From the IMG/VR virus record IMGVR_UViG_3300042463_000986, positions 1 to 64,000 of that record: 64,000 nucleotides of DNA; one strand, 5' to 3'. Under the pieces are notes generated by a model. The model searched no databases. It was not told the DNA's origin and saw nothing but the letters and a program-made list of their open reading frames with translations. The first letter of the stretch is position 1, and every line of letters begins with the position of its first letter. Source of the stretch: a virus. Made by a program: the position numbers and the translations under genes. This document shows, in pieces, positions 1 through 7,436 of this stretch.

Positions 1-201
1 TTGCCAAGTGGCTTTTAACTTATTATCTGGATAAGCTATAAGAATTGTACTACGAGCAGGAACAAGATTTTTAAGTATTTCAATAGTGGTGCGACATTTA
101 CCAAATCTCATAGCAAGATCGAAATACCCTTTCTTATTCTTTTTTAGAAAACTAAGTCCTTTTGTTATAAATTTTTCTTGAATTTCATTTTGTTTGCTCA
201 T
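1..201 (-). CDS. Superfamily 2 helicase, N-terminal fragment (cut by window edge)
   Basis: The ATG is at 201 and the frame stays open to base 1, giving 67 codons of a longer protein that continues outside the window. The sequence contains FDLAMRFGKCRTT followed by a beta-strand ILIAYP. This resembles motif I (a Walker A variant, RFGKxR in place of GxGKT) and motif Ia of SF2 helicases and restriction-type translocases. Such enzymes couple ATP hydrolysis to DNA unwinding. The start codon overlaps the stop of the upstream gene (ATGA), so the two are translationally coupled. The family call rests on one motif and spacing only. Confidence 0.6.
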   Translation of the reverse strand, partial: MSKQNEIQEKFITKGLSFLKKNKKGYFDLAMRFGKCRTTIEILKNLVPARSTILIAYPDNKLKATWQ

Positions 202-443
202 ATGTAATTTATTATCTCACCATTTGAATTCATTAGTTTTCTAATAGAAAACTTTTCATCTAAAATTTGTGTAATTTTTTGATAAATATTGTTTATATCT
301 CCCCACATAGGTAGATATATAAAAAATTCATTGAATGATAAAAATGGACGATGTTTTACAGAATCAAATTTTTCCTTATACCATTCATATAAGATAGCAG
401 CATTATTTTGATTTCTGTAAGTTAAATAAAGTTCTCTGGTCAT
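198..443 (-). CDS. Hypothetical protein, 81 aa
   Basis: I do not recognise this small protein. It is rich in aromatic residues (LYLTYRN, LYEWYKEKF, FNEFFIYLPMW) and ends in a short basic stretch. It overlaps the helicase start by ATGA and its own ATG overlaps the upstream stop by ATGA, so it sits in a chain of coupled genes in the replication block. No signal peptide or membrane span is evident. Function unknown. Confidence 0.7.
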   Translation of the reverse strand: MTRELYLTYRNQNNAAILYEWYKEKFDSVKHRPFLSFNEFFIYLPMWGDINNIYQKITQILDEKFSIRKLMNSNGEIINYI

Positions 444-694
444 TTTTTTATTTTATTTGTTAAATTTTCACAAATCCAATCTTTGTTAGAAGTGAACCCT
501 AACCACTCTTCAATTTTGGTTATTTCTTCTTCTGTGTGGCCTTCTTTGTCCCATGTAAACTTATCTACGCACCAGTATTTAATCACTTCTGTACCAAATT
601 CATGGGTAAAACTATCATCATGGAATTCTGGTTCTCCTGTAAATGTTACAGGAATTTCTGGAAGTATTTCCACTTCTATTGATACACTGTCCAT
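440..694 (-). CDS. Hypothetical acidic protein, 84 aa
   Basis: Unrecognised small acidic protein (EVEILPEIP, HTEEEITKIEEW) with several tryptophans. It has no membrane span or signal. The ATG shares its first base with the stop of the preceding gene (TAATG), and its stop overlaps the next start (ATGA). That indicates one polycistronic message with coupled translation toward the helicase fragment. Confidence 0.7.
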   Translation of the reverse strand: MDSVSIEVEILPEIPVTFTGEPEFHDDSFTHEFGTEVIKYWCVDKFTWDKEGHTEEEITKIEEWLGFTSNKDWICENLTNKIKK

Positions 695-1029
695 TATTGA
701 TTTTTTAAATTTTTTAATTCTTTATTTAATCTTTCTAAAAAAGACTCTTCTCCATCATCATCAGATAAAAGCCAATCAATCCTTTGGATATAAACATAAG
801 CTCTTTTAATAATTTCCACTCCTTTTTTAAATTCTTCTATCACTTCATCTGGATATTTATAATGATGTAAGTCCTCTGGGTATTTTTCATACCAATCTAA
901 TGAGTGCCAAGATTCTAATTTTAATTCATCATTAGTCTTTCTTTTTCCATTTCTTTCTATTACATTTTCAATACTTTCTGCCACATCGGGCAAACGATTT
1001 TGTATGTAATCAAATCTACCTCCTGACAT
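694..1029 (-). CDS. Hypothetical protein, 111 aa
   Basis: Unrecognised, mostly helical and charged protein. It has many aromatic and acidic residues (WHSLDWYEKYPEDL, IDWLLSDDDGEE) and a C-terminal basic helix. It lies 8 bases downstream of the DnaB-type helicase gene in the same operon, so a role in replication or host takeover is possible but not shown. Its stop overlaps the next start (TAATG). Confidence 0.7.
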   Translation of the reverse strand: MSGGRFDYIQNRLPDVAESIENVIERNGKRKTNDELKLESWHSLDWYEKYPEDLHHYKYPDEVIEEFKKGVEIIKRAYVYIQRIDWLLSDDDGEESFLERLNKELKNLKNQ

Positions 1030-1037
1030 ATAATTAT

Positions 1038-2105
1038 TTATTGGTTTAAAAAATAAGATTTATTTACAACAGCTTGATAATCAGCATCTGTTATGTTTTT
1101 TCTTCTAGGAAGTTCTTTAAATACACCTATTTCACCCAAAAATGCAAGACCAATTCTTACATCATCTGACCCATAAGAATTCTTTATTAGTCTAAGACTT
1201 CTAAAATATTTAGCACCAAATTCATCTTTTAGCTTTTCAAGACTATATCCAGAAGGATCTGGCACTTTATATCTCATAGGGTCAAATAAAGCTAAAACAA
1301 CATCAGCATCATTTTGTGTGGAAGAGCTTTCTGCAAAATCTTCTAATTGGGGCTCTACATCTCCATTTTTCATTCTTATTGGGTTGGAAATATCTCTATT
1401 GAACTGACTAACAACAACAGGACTATATCCATAGAAATCTCTAGCATATCTCAGCTCATCTGACATTTTATCAATAGCCTGTTTCTTTGTAGGTTGATCT
1501 TTAGTGAGTTTAAGTAGGCCAATATGATCTATAATAGGAATAACTATCTGACTTTCATCATTAGGAATGTATTTCTTATTATATTGATCTATTTGAACTA
1601 TTTCTCCATTCTTTTCAGCAAAAGCTTTTAATTCTTTAGCTATACCTACAGGATTCTCTGGACCATCAATAATTGTAATTACATCATTCATTCTTTCCAC
1701 ATAATCCTCATATTGTAAAAATAGATCATGTTCATCGTGGTTCATTTTCTCTGTCCAGCCTAATAGTTTAGGAACAGTGATAATTATACCATGATCAAGA
1801 AATATTTTCCTAGACACCCATTTAGCCATTTTATACACTCTGCTACGCTCCATAGATCTATACCATATTTTTAGTTTTATTCCTGAAGCTTGGCCTTCTT
1901 TAGAAATAAACCAATCAAATGGATTTAAAACAAATGCATCATCAATAAAAGATGTTTTTCCTGAGCCCGTAAGCCCTCCCACTAATGTATATATGGATTT
2001 TCTAATACCAATATATTTATTAAGCCTGTTAAAACCCATAGGAATTCCACTGTTTTTATTTGACAGTCCTAGCTCCACTTGTTTGTTTAATTCCTGAAAA
2101 TTCAT
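1038..2105 (-). CDS. DnaB-type replicative DNA helicase (RecA-fold ATPase)
   Basis: This 355-residue protein has a Walker A motif GGLTGSGKT at residues 43-51. A Walker B-like strand ends at Asp193 (IVIPIIDHIG), a sensor-type strand VVVSQFNR covers 230-237, and a NDADVVLAL segment near 265 is typical of DnaB/gp4 C-terminal domains. The usual N-terminal DnaB domain is absent, so only the motor domain is encoded. It would form a hexameric ring that unwinds the phage replication fork together with the family A polymerase encoded at 3801-5795. The neighbouring upstream gene is a loader candidate. The fold is clear; replicative use is inferred from neighbours. Confidence 0.85.
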   Translation of the reverse strand: MNFQELNKQVELGLSNKNSGIPMGFNRLNKYIGIRKSIYTLVGGLTGSGKTSFIDDAFVLNPFDWFISKEGQASGIKLKIWYRSMERSRVYKMAKWVSRKIFLDHGIIITVPKLLGWTEKMNHDEHDLFLQYEDYVERMNDVITIIDGPENPVGIAKELKAFAEKNGEIVQIDQYNKKYIPNDESQIVIPIIDHIGLLKLTKDQPTKKQAIDKMSDELRYARDFYGYSPVVVSQFNRDISNPIRMKNGDVEPQLEDFAESSSTQNDADVVLALFDPMRYKVPDPSGYSLEKLKDEFGAKYFRSLRLIKNSYGSDDVRIGLAFLGEIGVFKELPRRKNITDADYQAVVNKSYFLNQ

Positions 2106-2114
2106 ATTAAATAT

Positions 2115-2738
2115 TTATATGTCTGTACTACCTACTATCTCTGGTTCTTCTTTAGGAGAAAATCCTTGTCTAATAAGATCTATATATCCTTCAAAGCTTC
2201 TTTGATTTAAATATGTAAGACTGTTTTGGAGAAAGCTAAGTTTATTTGTTTTTGTTTTAAAGGAATTTTCCTTCTTCTGGAATACATCTAATTCTAAAGC
2301 TTTTACAAGCTCTTCAATTGTATATTCTCCTTCTGCAAGGATTTTTTGTAATTTAAGTTTACATTCATCTTTTTTCACTTTAAATGATCTGCTACCTAAA
2401 AAGTTTGTTCCTTTAATAACAAAAGTGTCTGTAGAGGGATAGGTTTTCCACCAAAGATCAAAATCAGAAGAATTAGGTTTTTGTTTAATCAATTTAACAA
2501 CTTCATTTGCTGGTGTTTCTAAAAACTTGAGAAGACTTTTCCCGTCTGTGGTTAGACAATCCTGTTCTGATATTAATCCTTTTCTTATTATAGATTGATA
2601 AACTATTTTTAATTTAGGAGCTTCTTCACAAAAAGATTTGACATCCACTCCCTCTTCTACAAGCTTTAAAGTGTATATAATATCTAAATTGTATCCTTTA
2701 TTAGTTATTTCTTTAAAATGGTAGGGGGTTATGTTCAT
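2115..2738 (-). CDS. Replication accessory protein, possible helicase loader
   Basis: This 207-residue protein lies directly upstream of the DnaB-type helicase with only 9 bases between them. The N-terminal half is helical. The C-terminal half has a pattern (FDLWWKTYP, then regularly spaced lysine/cysteine positions, then SLTYLNQRSFEGY) that I associate from memory with phage replication-initiation or helicase-loading proteins. No ATPase motif is visible, so it would be a non-ATPase loader type. The assignment is mainly positional. Its ATG lies inside the 3' end of the small gene upstream. Confidence 0.45.
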   Translation of the reverse strand: MNITPYHFKEITNKGYNLDIIYTLKLVEEGVDVKSFCEEAPKLKIVYQSIIRKGLISEQDCLTTDGKSLLKFLETPANEVVKLIKQKPNSSDFDLWWKTYPSTDTFVIKGTNFLGSRSFKVKKDECKLKLQKILAEGEYTIEELVKALELDVFQKKENSFKTKTNKLSFLQNSLTYLNQRSFEGYIDLIRQGFSPKEEPEIVGSTDI

Positions 2739-2892
2739 TTTCTTCTACTTTTTCTGTTATTACAATTATTTTAGCAGGTTTTCTGCTGTGCATTTCTTTT
2801 TGAATTTCTTTGTCCAGGATCATATTCTCCTCTAACAAATATATATAATCTTTTAAAAATTCTCTTTCAAAATCCACTTTTAATTCCACCAT
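2713..2892 (-). CDS. Small charged hypothetical protein, 59 aa
   Basis: The ATG at 2892 opens a 59-codon frame ending TAA at 2713, overlapping the first 26 bases of the next gene. The peptide starts MVELKVDFEREFLKD, is helical and highly charged, and has a short beta-like stretch KIIVITEKV. Tight packing on both sides supports it being real. Function unknown. Confidence 0.55.
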   Translation of the reverse strand: MVELKVDFEREFLKDYIYLLEENMILDKEIQKEMHSRKPAKIIVITEKVEENEHNPLPF

Positions 2893-2903
2893 ATTTTAAA
2901 AAT

Positions 2904-3146
2904 TTAGCCCAACAATTCATCAATTGAAATACCATGTTCATCTAAAATTTCATGGAATTTTTCTTTTATTTTATCAGCCATATCATCTCCTGATATTTTA
3001 GAATTGTCTTCATATTTCACTATTTGTCTTAAATATTGACTAATATCCCAGAAACATAACATCATATCAAGAGATTTTATAGCTCTCTTATGCTGTATTT
3101 CATCTTCAGGATCATTTAGATCAAATTTTAATAAAGCTATAGCCAT
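2904..3146 (-). CDS. Hypothetical helical protein, 80 aa
   Basis: Unrecognised small acidic, helical protein. It has a hydrophobic central helix (SLDMMLCFWDISQYLRQIV) and an acidic C-terminus ending DELLG. It lies 11 bases upstream of the 59-codon gene in the same orientation. The composition resembles small cytosolic phage proteins of unknown function. No DNA-binding or catalytic motif is visible. Confidence 0.65.
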   Translation of the reverse strand: MAIALLKFDLNDPEDEIQHKRAIKSLDMMLCFWDISQYLRQIVKYEDNSKISGDDMADKIKEKFHEILDEHGISIDELLG

Positions 3147-3172
3147 AGTTTATAATTTTTCAAATGTCATAA

Positions 3173-3268
3173 TTATGATTTTATAAAAAGTTCTTTAATT
3201 TTTTGAATAATAGCCATAATAAAAAGTCCTATATAAGCTATAATTACTAATAAAAAAAACTTTATCAT
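3173..3268 (-). CDS. Single-span membrane micro-protein, 31 aa
   Basis: The ATG at 3268 shares its A with the TAA of the preceding micro-gene (TAATG). The peptide has an N-terminal hydrophobic span of about 18 residues (FFLLVIIAYIGLFIMAII) followed by a lysine-rich tail. The layout is that of a small inner-membrane protein. The coupled start argues for expression. Function unknown. Confidence 0.45.
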   Translation of the reverse strand: MIKFFLLVIIAYIGLFIMAIIQKIKELFIKS

Positions 3269-3369
3269 TACATGTCGTTCATGTACTTTAGGATTAATTT
3301 TTTTAGTATTCCTCTTACTATTTCCCATACTATTATTGTTATTATTATTGTTATTATTATTGTTTTCAT
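3268..3369 (-). CDS. Hydrophobic micro-protein, 33 aa
   Basis: This 33-codon frame begins with an isoleucine/threonine run encoded by ATA/ACA repeats (MKTIIITIIITIIVWEIV) and ends with a basic helix. It may span the membrane. The repetitive DNA could equally be slippage-prone filler. Its stop overlaps the next micro-gene start, the main reason to accept it. Confidence 0.35.
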   Translation of the reverse strand: MKTIIITIIITIIVWEIVRGILKKLILKYMNDM

Positions 3370-3372
3370 AAT

Positions 3373-3540
3373 TTATTTTAATTTAATTTTCCAAATAGCA
3401 ACGGTTTTGCAAAACATATATTCTTCTGTGATTTTTAAATATATTGGTAACTTTTCTATTTCAACGCATTCGGTATTATGTGGTTTATTTTTATATCCTG
3501 ACCATACCTCAATAAAGTGTGTGTGTTTTTTATCTTCCAT
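3373..3540 (-). CDS. Hypothetical protein, 55 aa
   Basis: The ATG is at 3540. The peptide MEDKKHTHFIEVWSG... continues with alternating hydrophobic stretches (CVEIEKLPIYLKI, FCKTVAIWKIKLK) that suggest a small beta-rich fold. It has two cysteines about 20 residues apart. It lies 2 bases from the end of the preceding gene, which fits the compact operon. Function unknown. Confidence 0.5.
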   Translation of the reverse strand: MEDKKHTHFIEVWSGYKNKPHNTECVEIEKLPIYLKITEEYMFCKTVAIWKIKLK

Positions 3541-3542
3541 AA

Positions 3543-3794
3543 TCATTTAATTTTTAAACCAAATTGGCTGTGAAACCATTCTAATGTTTTTTCTGCTTTA
3601 GATTTGTTACATCTAAACACTTTTTTTAAAAGAGGAATGGCATATCTTTTAAACTGATTGTATTGTTCTTCGTTTATACACCATTCCTCTCTCCATTTTG
3701 GGTTGATGAGAGCTTCATAAATGCTTCTGTCTATCATAGATAGTTGATAATCAAGCAAATGTTCACTTATATTTTCACGATTTATTTTAGCCAT
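3543..3794 (-). CDS. Hypothetical protein, 83 aa
   Basis: Unrecognised helical, basic protein sitting 6 bases downstream of the DNA polymerase gene. Visible features are two tryptophans in PKWREEWCI and a basic C-terminal half (RYAIPLLKKVFRCNKSKAE). It could bind nucleic acid or act as a polymerase accessory, but only the position suggests that. Confidence 0.65.
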   Translation of the reverse strand: MAKINRENISEHLLDYQLSMIDRSIYEALINPKWREEWCINEEQYNQFKRYAIPLLKKVFRCNKSKAEKTLEWFHSQFGLKIK

Positions 3795-3800
3795 AATGTA

Positions 3801-5795
3801 TTATTTTGCATCTCCCCAAGATATTCCAATTTGAGCATCAGCTTTAATTTGTAAATTAGATAAGTAATAATTACCTCCTTCCACCATGCATTTTTCTAAT
3901 TGTATTTTTACAATTTCTGCAATGTCTGTTGGACATTCTAAAACACATTCATCATGCACTGTATTAACTATCTTCACTACATTTAAATAATTATTTTCTT
4001 TTATCCAATTAAATAACATCACTGTAGCTCTTTTTAGCTGATGAGCTCCTCTAGACTGAACAGGATTGTTTAAACACAAACGCTGGTATTCAGATTTTAG
4101 TTTAAAAAAGTCTGAAACATCTTTTTTCTTTGATTTATAAAATTTAAAAGCATTAAGATCTTTTATAATGTGTGTTTTGTCTTCTTTTTGTTTTTTATAA
4201 TCAATTTTGCCTTGTTTATACAATTGCCACTCCTCTTTTTTAATAGACTCCACTTTGTCTTTTAATTCCAAAAAATTTTCATATTTAGGAAGCTTTAATT
4301 TCCATCCATCCGCTGATTCAATATATCCAGTGGCTATAGATTGTTGAAAAACTTGTTCACCCCATGTATACAGTCCTTCATGTAATTTTTTAAATCCATC
4401 TTCAATTTCTTGAGCTCTTTTTAATGGAATACTTTCATTCATGTGAATTGTATAAGCATTTCCTCCATAGGACATTGCAAATCTTGGGCTCTTAGAAGCT
4501 TGTCTTTTATCTTTGTGTTGTTTAATAATTTCTTCATCTGTAAGATCAGCTATTTCTGGAAATAACACTCTTGCTAACAAACAATGAAGATCAGCTCCTT
4601 CTACAACAGATTTAGTCATAGCTTCATCTTGAGAAAGATCAGCAGCTATTACAGTTTCCTGACCACTCCAGTCACATACCACCATAACATTTCCCTCATT
4701 AGCTTTAAAAGATTTTCTTGTAGCTTTATCAGAAGGAAAGTTTAAAAAGTTAATATGCCCTTTTCTGGTTGAAAGTCTAGCTGTATCCACCATAGGATTA
4801 AAATTAGTATAAATACGTTCATTTTCTATTTGTTTAAAAATAGTGTCGCCAAATGTTGTCACTCTATGGTTTGCTTCTTGATATTTAAGCCACATATCAA
4901 CAAACTCATGTTTACTCTTTGATATTATACTTTCATTAATAGAATCTTTACCTTCTTTATCTTTAGTATTTATTCCTAATTTTTTAAACACTTTTACCAT
5001 TTGTAAAGGAGATGTAAGAAGAACACTTATTTTTTTATCTTGACTAAATAGATCTAATTGAGATTGTCTATATTCAGGAATATTATCATAAATATATTCT
5101 TCAATTAATGTTTTCCATTTAAAAGCATTTGTTTGATCTTCTAACATTTTGTTTTTCCATGATTCAGAACTAATTGGTAGCCCGCATTGTTCCATATAAG
5201 CTAGTGCTTTAATATATTCACAATGTAAGTTGTATGTTTCTGTATATCCTCCTGATATTATTTTTTTTTCTAATGCATCATGTAATTCTATAAGTCTGTC
5301 TACATCATTAAAAGAGTAAAGAATTGTACTGGGTTGGCTAAGTTTTACAATATGTATGTTTTTTTGATCTGTTTTATCATATGTAATGTTTAATTCTCTT
5401 TCCATAACAGATTTAAAATCTGCTTTTAAGTTAAAAATATCTCCATTATATAAGATTTTTGTGGCTAACATAGTGTCTTTAACCTTTTCGGGGTAAAAAT
5501 TATGTTTGTAACAAAAACCAAGATCAAATAATGCATTATGAAAAATTAATGTTTTGTCTTTTATATATGGAACAACATCTTTAAATTCATAATTATCATC
5601 ATACATATGTATAAGATAATTATTTGTTCCTGTTCCAATTTGAACACAAAACACATCAGAATTCCTTGGAAACAATCCAGATGTTTCTGTATCTATAGAC
5701 ACTACATCAGGAAATATCATTTCAGAAATATCACAATATTGGTAATCTCCAATTTTTTCAAAATATTGTCTGTTTTTTGTTACAATATAATTCAT
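3801..5795 (-). CDS. Family A DNA polymerase with 3'-5' exonuclease domain
   Basis: This 664-residue replicative polymerase has an N-terminal DEDDy exonuclease. Exo I is DTETSG (D35, E37), Exo II is HNALFDLGF (D91), and Exo III is Y160-S-F-N-D164. The palm follows: motif A VVCDWSGQE (Asp about 375), motif B KRQASKSPRFAMSYGG (about 430-445), and motif C VNTVHDECV (His-Asp-Glu about 614-616). No 5'-3' exonuclease domain is present, as in other phage PolA enzymes. All catalytic residues are intact, so proofreading replication is expected. The ATG overlaps the upstream gene by four bases. Some crAss-like phages carry PolA and others PolB; this one belongs to the PolA type. Confidence 0.95.
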   Translation of the reverse strand: MNYIVTKNRQYFEKIGDYQYCDISEMIFPDVVSIDTETSGLFPRNSDVFCVQIGTGTNNYLIHMYDDNYEFKDVVPYIKDKTLIFHNALFDLGFCYKHNFYPEKVKDTMLATKILYNGDIFNLKADFKSVMERELNITYDKTDQKNIHIVKLSQPSTILYSFNDVDRLIELHDALEKKIISGGYTETYNLHCEYIKALAYMEQCGLPISSESWKNKMLEDQTNAFKWKTLIEEYIYDNIPEYRQSQLDLFSQDKKISVLLTSPLQMVKVFKKLGINTKDKEGKDSINESIISKSKHEFVDMWLKYQEANHRVTTFGDTIFKQIENERIYTNFNPMVDTARLSTRKGHINFLNFPSDKATRKSFKANEGNVMVVCDWSGQETVIAADLSQDEAMTKSVVEGADLHCLLARVLFPEIADLTDEEIIKQHKDKRQASKSPRFAMSYGGNAYTIHMNESIPLKRAQEIEDGFKKLHEGLYTWGEQVFQQSIATGYIESADGWKLKLPKYENFLELKDKVESIKKEEWQLYKQGKIDYKKQKEDKTHIIKDLNAFKFYKSKKKDVSDFFKLKSEYQRLCLNNPVQSRGAHQLKRATVMLFNWIKENNYLNVVKIVNTVHDECVLECPTDIAEIVKIQLEKCMVEGGNYYLSNLQIKADAQIGISWGDAK

Positions 5796-6067
5796 TTTCT
5801 ATTGATTTTTTCATAATCCTTTCTTTTCTTTTTATTAACAAGGATGACTTCTACATCAAAGAAATTCTCTCTTTCAATAAGCTCTACAGCTCTATTAATC
5901 TCATCTTCTGTATGAAAGATTGTTTCAGAGATTAATGTAGGATCTCCTTTAACCACTATAGGGCATTTGTTCATTGATACCACTCCTACATGATATTCAT
6001 TTTTTTTTGAAAATGTTCTTCCTATAGATTCTTGATTTAGTCTTGCTTTAATTCTAAATAATTTCAT
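5792..6067 (-). CDS. Hypothetical protein, 91 aa
   Basis: Unrecognised protein with a predicted mixed alpha/beta pattern and a strongly basic C-terminus (VNKKKRKDYEKINRK). It overlaps the polymerase start by ATGA and the upstream gene by ATGA. Positional coupling suggests co-expression with DNA polymerase. The basic tail could contact nucleic acid. Confidence 0.65.
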   Translation of the reverse strand: MKLFRIKARLNQESIGRTFSKKNEYHVGVVSMNKCPIVVKGDPTLISETIFHTEDEINRAVELIERENFFDVEVILVNKKKRKDYEKINRK

Positions 6068-6252
6068 AATTTTTCTATAAATTGAGTGCCTTTGTTAATT
6101 AATTCAATCAAAACAGATATTTCTTTTGATTTTAATACACCTTTAGTGTCTTGATTGTCCCAGTATTCTTTGTAAACATTTCTAGGTATTGCATACCAAA
6201 GTTTTGTATATTCATTAAAATGAAATACATAATCATGTATTGAGTTATTCAT
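6064..6252 (-). CDS. Hypothetical protein, 62 aa
   Basis: I place the start at the internal ATG at 6252 (MNNSIHDYVFHFNEY), because the region upstream in this frame overlaps a separate, well-placed micro-gene. The protein is rich in aromatic residues and has no recognised domain. Its stop overlaps the next ATG (ATGA). Function unknown. Confidence 0.6.
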   Translation of the reverse strand: MNNSIHDYVFHFNEYTKLWYAIPRNVYKEYWDNQDTKGVLKSKEISVLIELINKGTQFIEKL

Positions 6253-6334
6253 AATCGTCTTTTTTATATTGAGCACTTTTATAACAAACAAACAATAATA
6301 CAAAATAAATACAAATTAATATAACACTTTTCAT
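6245..6334 (-). CDS. Membrane micro-protein, 29 aa, coupled to thyX
   Basis: The ATG at 6334 overlaps the thyX stop by ATGA, and the frame ends inside the start of the next gene. The peptide has an N-terminal hydrophobic stretch (VILICIYFVLLFVC) and a charged tail ending KKDDYE. The two-sided coupling is the evidence for expression. It is probably an inner-membrane peptide of unknown role. Confidence 0.45.
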   Translation of the reverse strand: MKSVILICIYFVLLFVCYKSAQYKKDDYE

Positions 6335-7023
6335 ATACCAAATGCTTTTAATGTGTGTTTAAATGGGTTGCCTTCTATATTTTCTACAGCTTCCACCATC
6401 ATATCTGCTATTTCATGAATTTCTTTCTGAGCTGCATCGTCTGCTCTAAGTGTGACAAAGTTTTGAAAACAACTCATATTCATCATTACAGATAATGTAA
6501 GTTGACTATTCATGGTTTTAAAAAACCTTGCTGATTCTTTTGCTCTTTTGCGTCCTAATATTGGGGTTAATTGAGCTAAAGCTTTATGATATAATTTGTT
6601 TCCTAATTCAGTGTATAATTCTAAAGCGTGAAACCAATCCATATATTCCTCTTGAGGATATTCTAAATCATCTTTTACATCAGGTGTCACTCTTATTTCC
6701 CACCAATCTTCAGGAAGATAAAACTTATCTTCTTTCAACTCTTTATATCTTGCGCTTTCTCCGTTAATATTTGCTAAACGATGCTTAATCATATGTATAT
6801 GTGAAGCCTGTTCGCAGGTAATATTAAACTCCACTATTCCTCTTTCAAAAGGAGTTTTGTGTGGTTTTCCTGTACCATTATTCCATAGTTTATTCACTAT
6901 AAGGTCTTCTATTTGAAGATCTGTTTTACTATCTACATCTATGTTAGTAGAAGTCCACGCTGCTCTTGCAATTCCACGGTCTCCATTATGCCACGAAATT
7001 AATTCTACTTTATTATTACTCAT
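6331..7023 (-). CDS. thyX: Flavin-dependent thymidylate synthase
   Basis: This 230-residue protein makes dTMP from dUMP using FAD, NADPH and methylene-tetrahydrofolate, supplying thymidine for phage DNA. The ThyX signature RHRxxSxNExSxRY appears here as KHRLANINGESARY (residues 80-93), with the first arginine changed to lysine and the catalytic-loop serine and Arg-Tyr kept. The length matches the family. It lies in the replication operon next to the family A polymerase, and thyX is common in crAss-like phages. Confidence is high despite the Arg to Lys change. Confidence 0.9.
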   Translation of the reverse strand: MSNNKVELISWHNGDRGIARAAWTSTNIDVDSKTDLQIEDLIVNKLWNNGTGKPHKTPFERGIVEFNITCEQASHIHMIKHRLANINGESARYKELKEDKFYLPEDWWEIRVTPDVKDDLEYPQEEYMDWFHALELYTELGNKLYHKALAQLTPILGRKRAKESARFFKTMNSQLTLSVMMNMSCFQNFVTLRADDAAQKEIHEIADMMVEAVENIEGNPFKHTLKAFGI

Positions 7024-7040
7024 ATTAAAAATTTTAATAA

Positions 7041-7068
7041 AATGTACAGGCTTTTACACCTGTACATT
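7041..7068 (-). terminator. Hairpin terminator after the 115-aa coiled-coil gene
   Basis: A 10-bp perfect stem, AATGTACAGG / CCTGTACATT, is followed on the minus strand by a T-rich run. It lies just past the stop at 7079 and upstream of thyX. It probably ends or attenuates transcription between the two genes. Confidence 0.7.
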
Positions 7069-7078
7069 TTTAATGTAA

Positions 7079-7426
7079 TTAATAACTATTCAAAAGATCT
7101 GTAAAATATACAATTGCTTCTTCTGTTGCTTGTAAATCAGCTTTAGCATTGTTTAATTTATTCTGAGCATTTAAAATGTTCTGAATGTAGTTCTCGTTAG
7201 AAGTGATTAACTCTGTTGGAAACTTTGCAGCAATTAATGCTTCTTCTGCATCTTCTACTGCTGACTCAAGATCCACTCTTTTAGAGTTAAGACTTGCTAA
7301 CTGACCCTCAACTGCTGAAAGTCCTTTACGAGCTATTTTATTAGCTAACACTTCTGCATTATCTCCTTTAAGACGTGCAATTACTTGATTGATGAACAAC
7401 TGACCTTTTTTGATTTCGTTTGACAT
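7079..7426 (-). CDS. Coiled-coil hypothetical protein, 115 aa
   Basis: The protein is almost entirely alpha-helical with heptad-like leucine spacing (LASLNSKRVDLESAVEDAEEAL). It resembles the 116-residue protein at 8707-9057 in size and composition, but no long identity is visible. It is flanked by its own terminator. Such small coiled-coil proteins are common in phages; the role is unknown. Confidence 0.7.
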   Translation of the reverse strand: MSNEIKKGQLFINQVIARLKGDNAEVLANKIARKGLSAVEGQLASLNSKRVDLESAVEDAEEALIAAKFPTELITSNENYIQNILNAQNKLNNAKADLQATEEAIVYFTDLLNSY

Positions 7427-7436
7427 GGTTTTTGAT

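Noticed and set aside
3272-3550. Plus-strand open frame of 92 codons with hydrophobic start
   Set aside because: It lies opposite three small minus-strand genes with coupled starts, and its Ile/Val run mirrors the ATA/ACA repeat of one of them.
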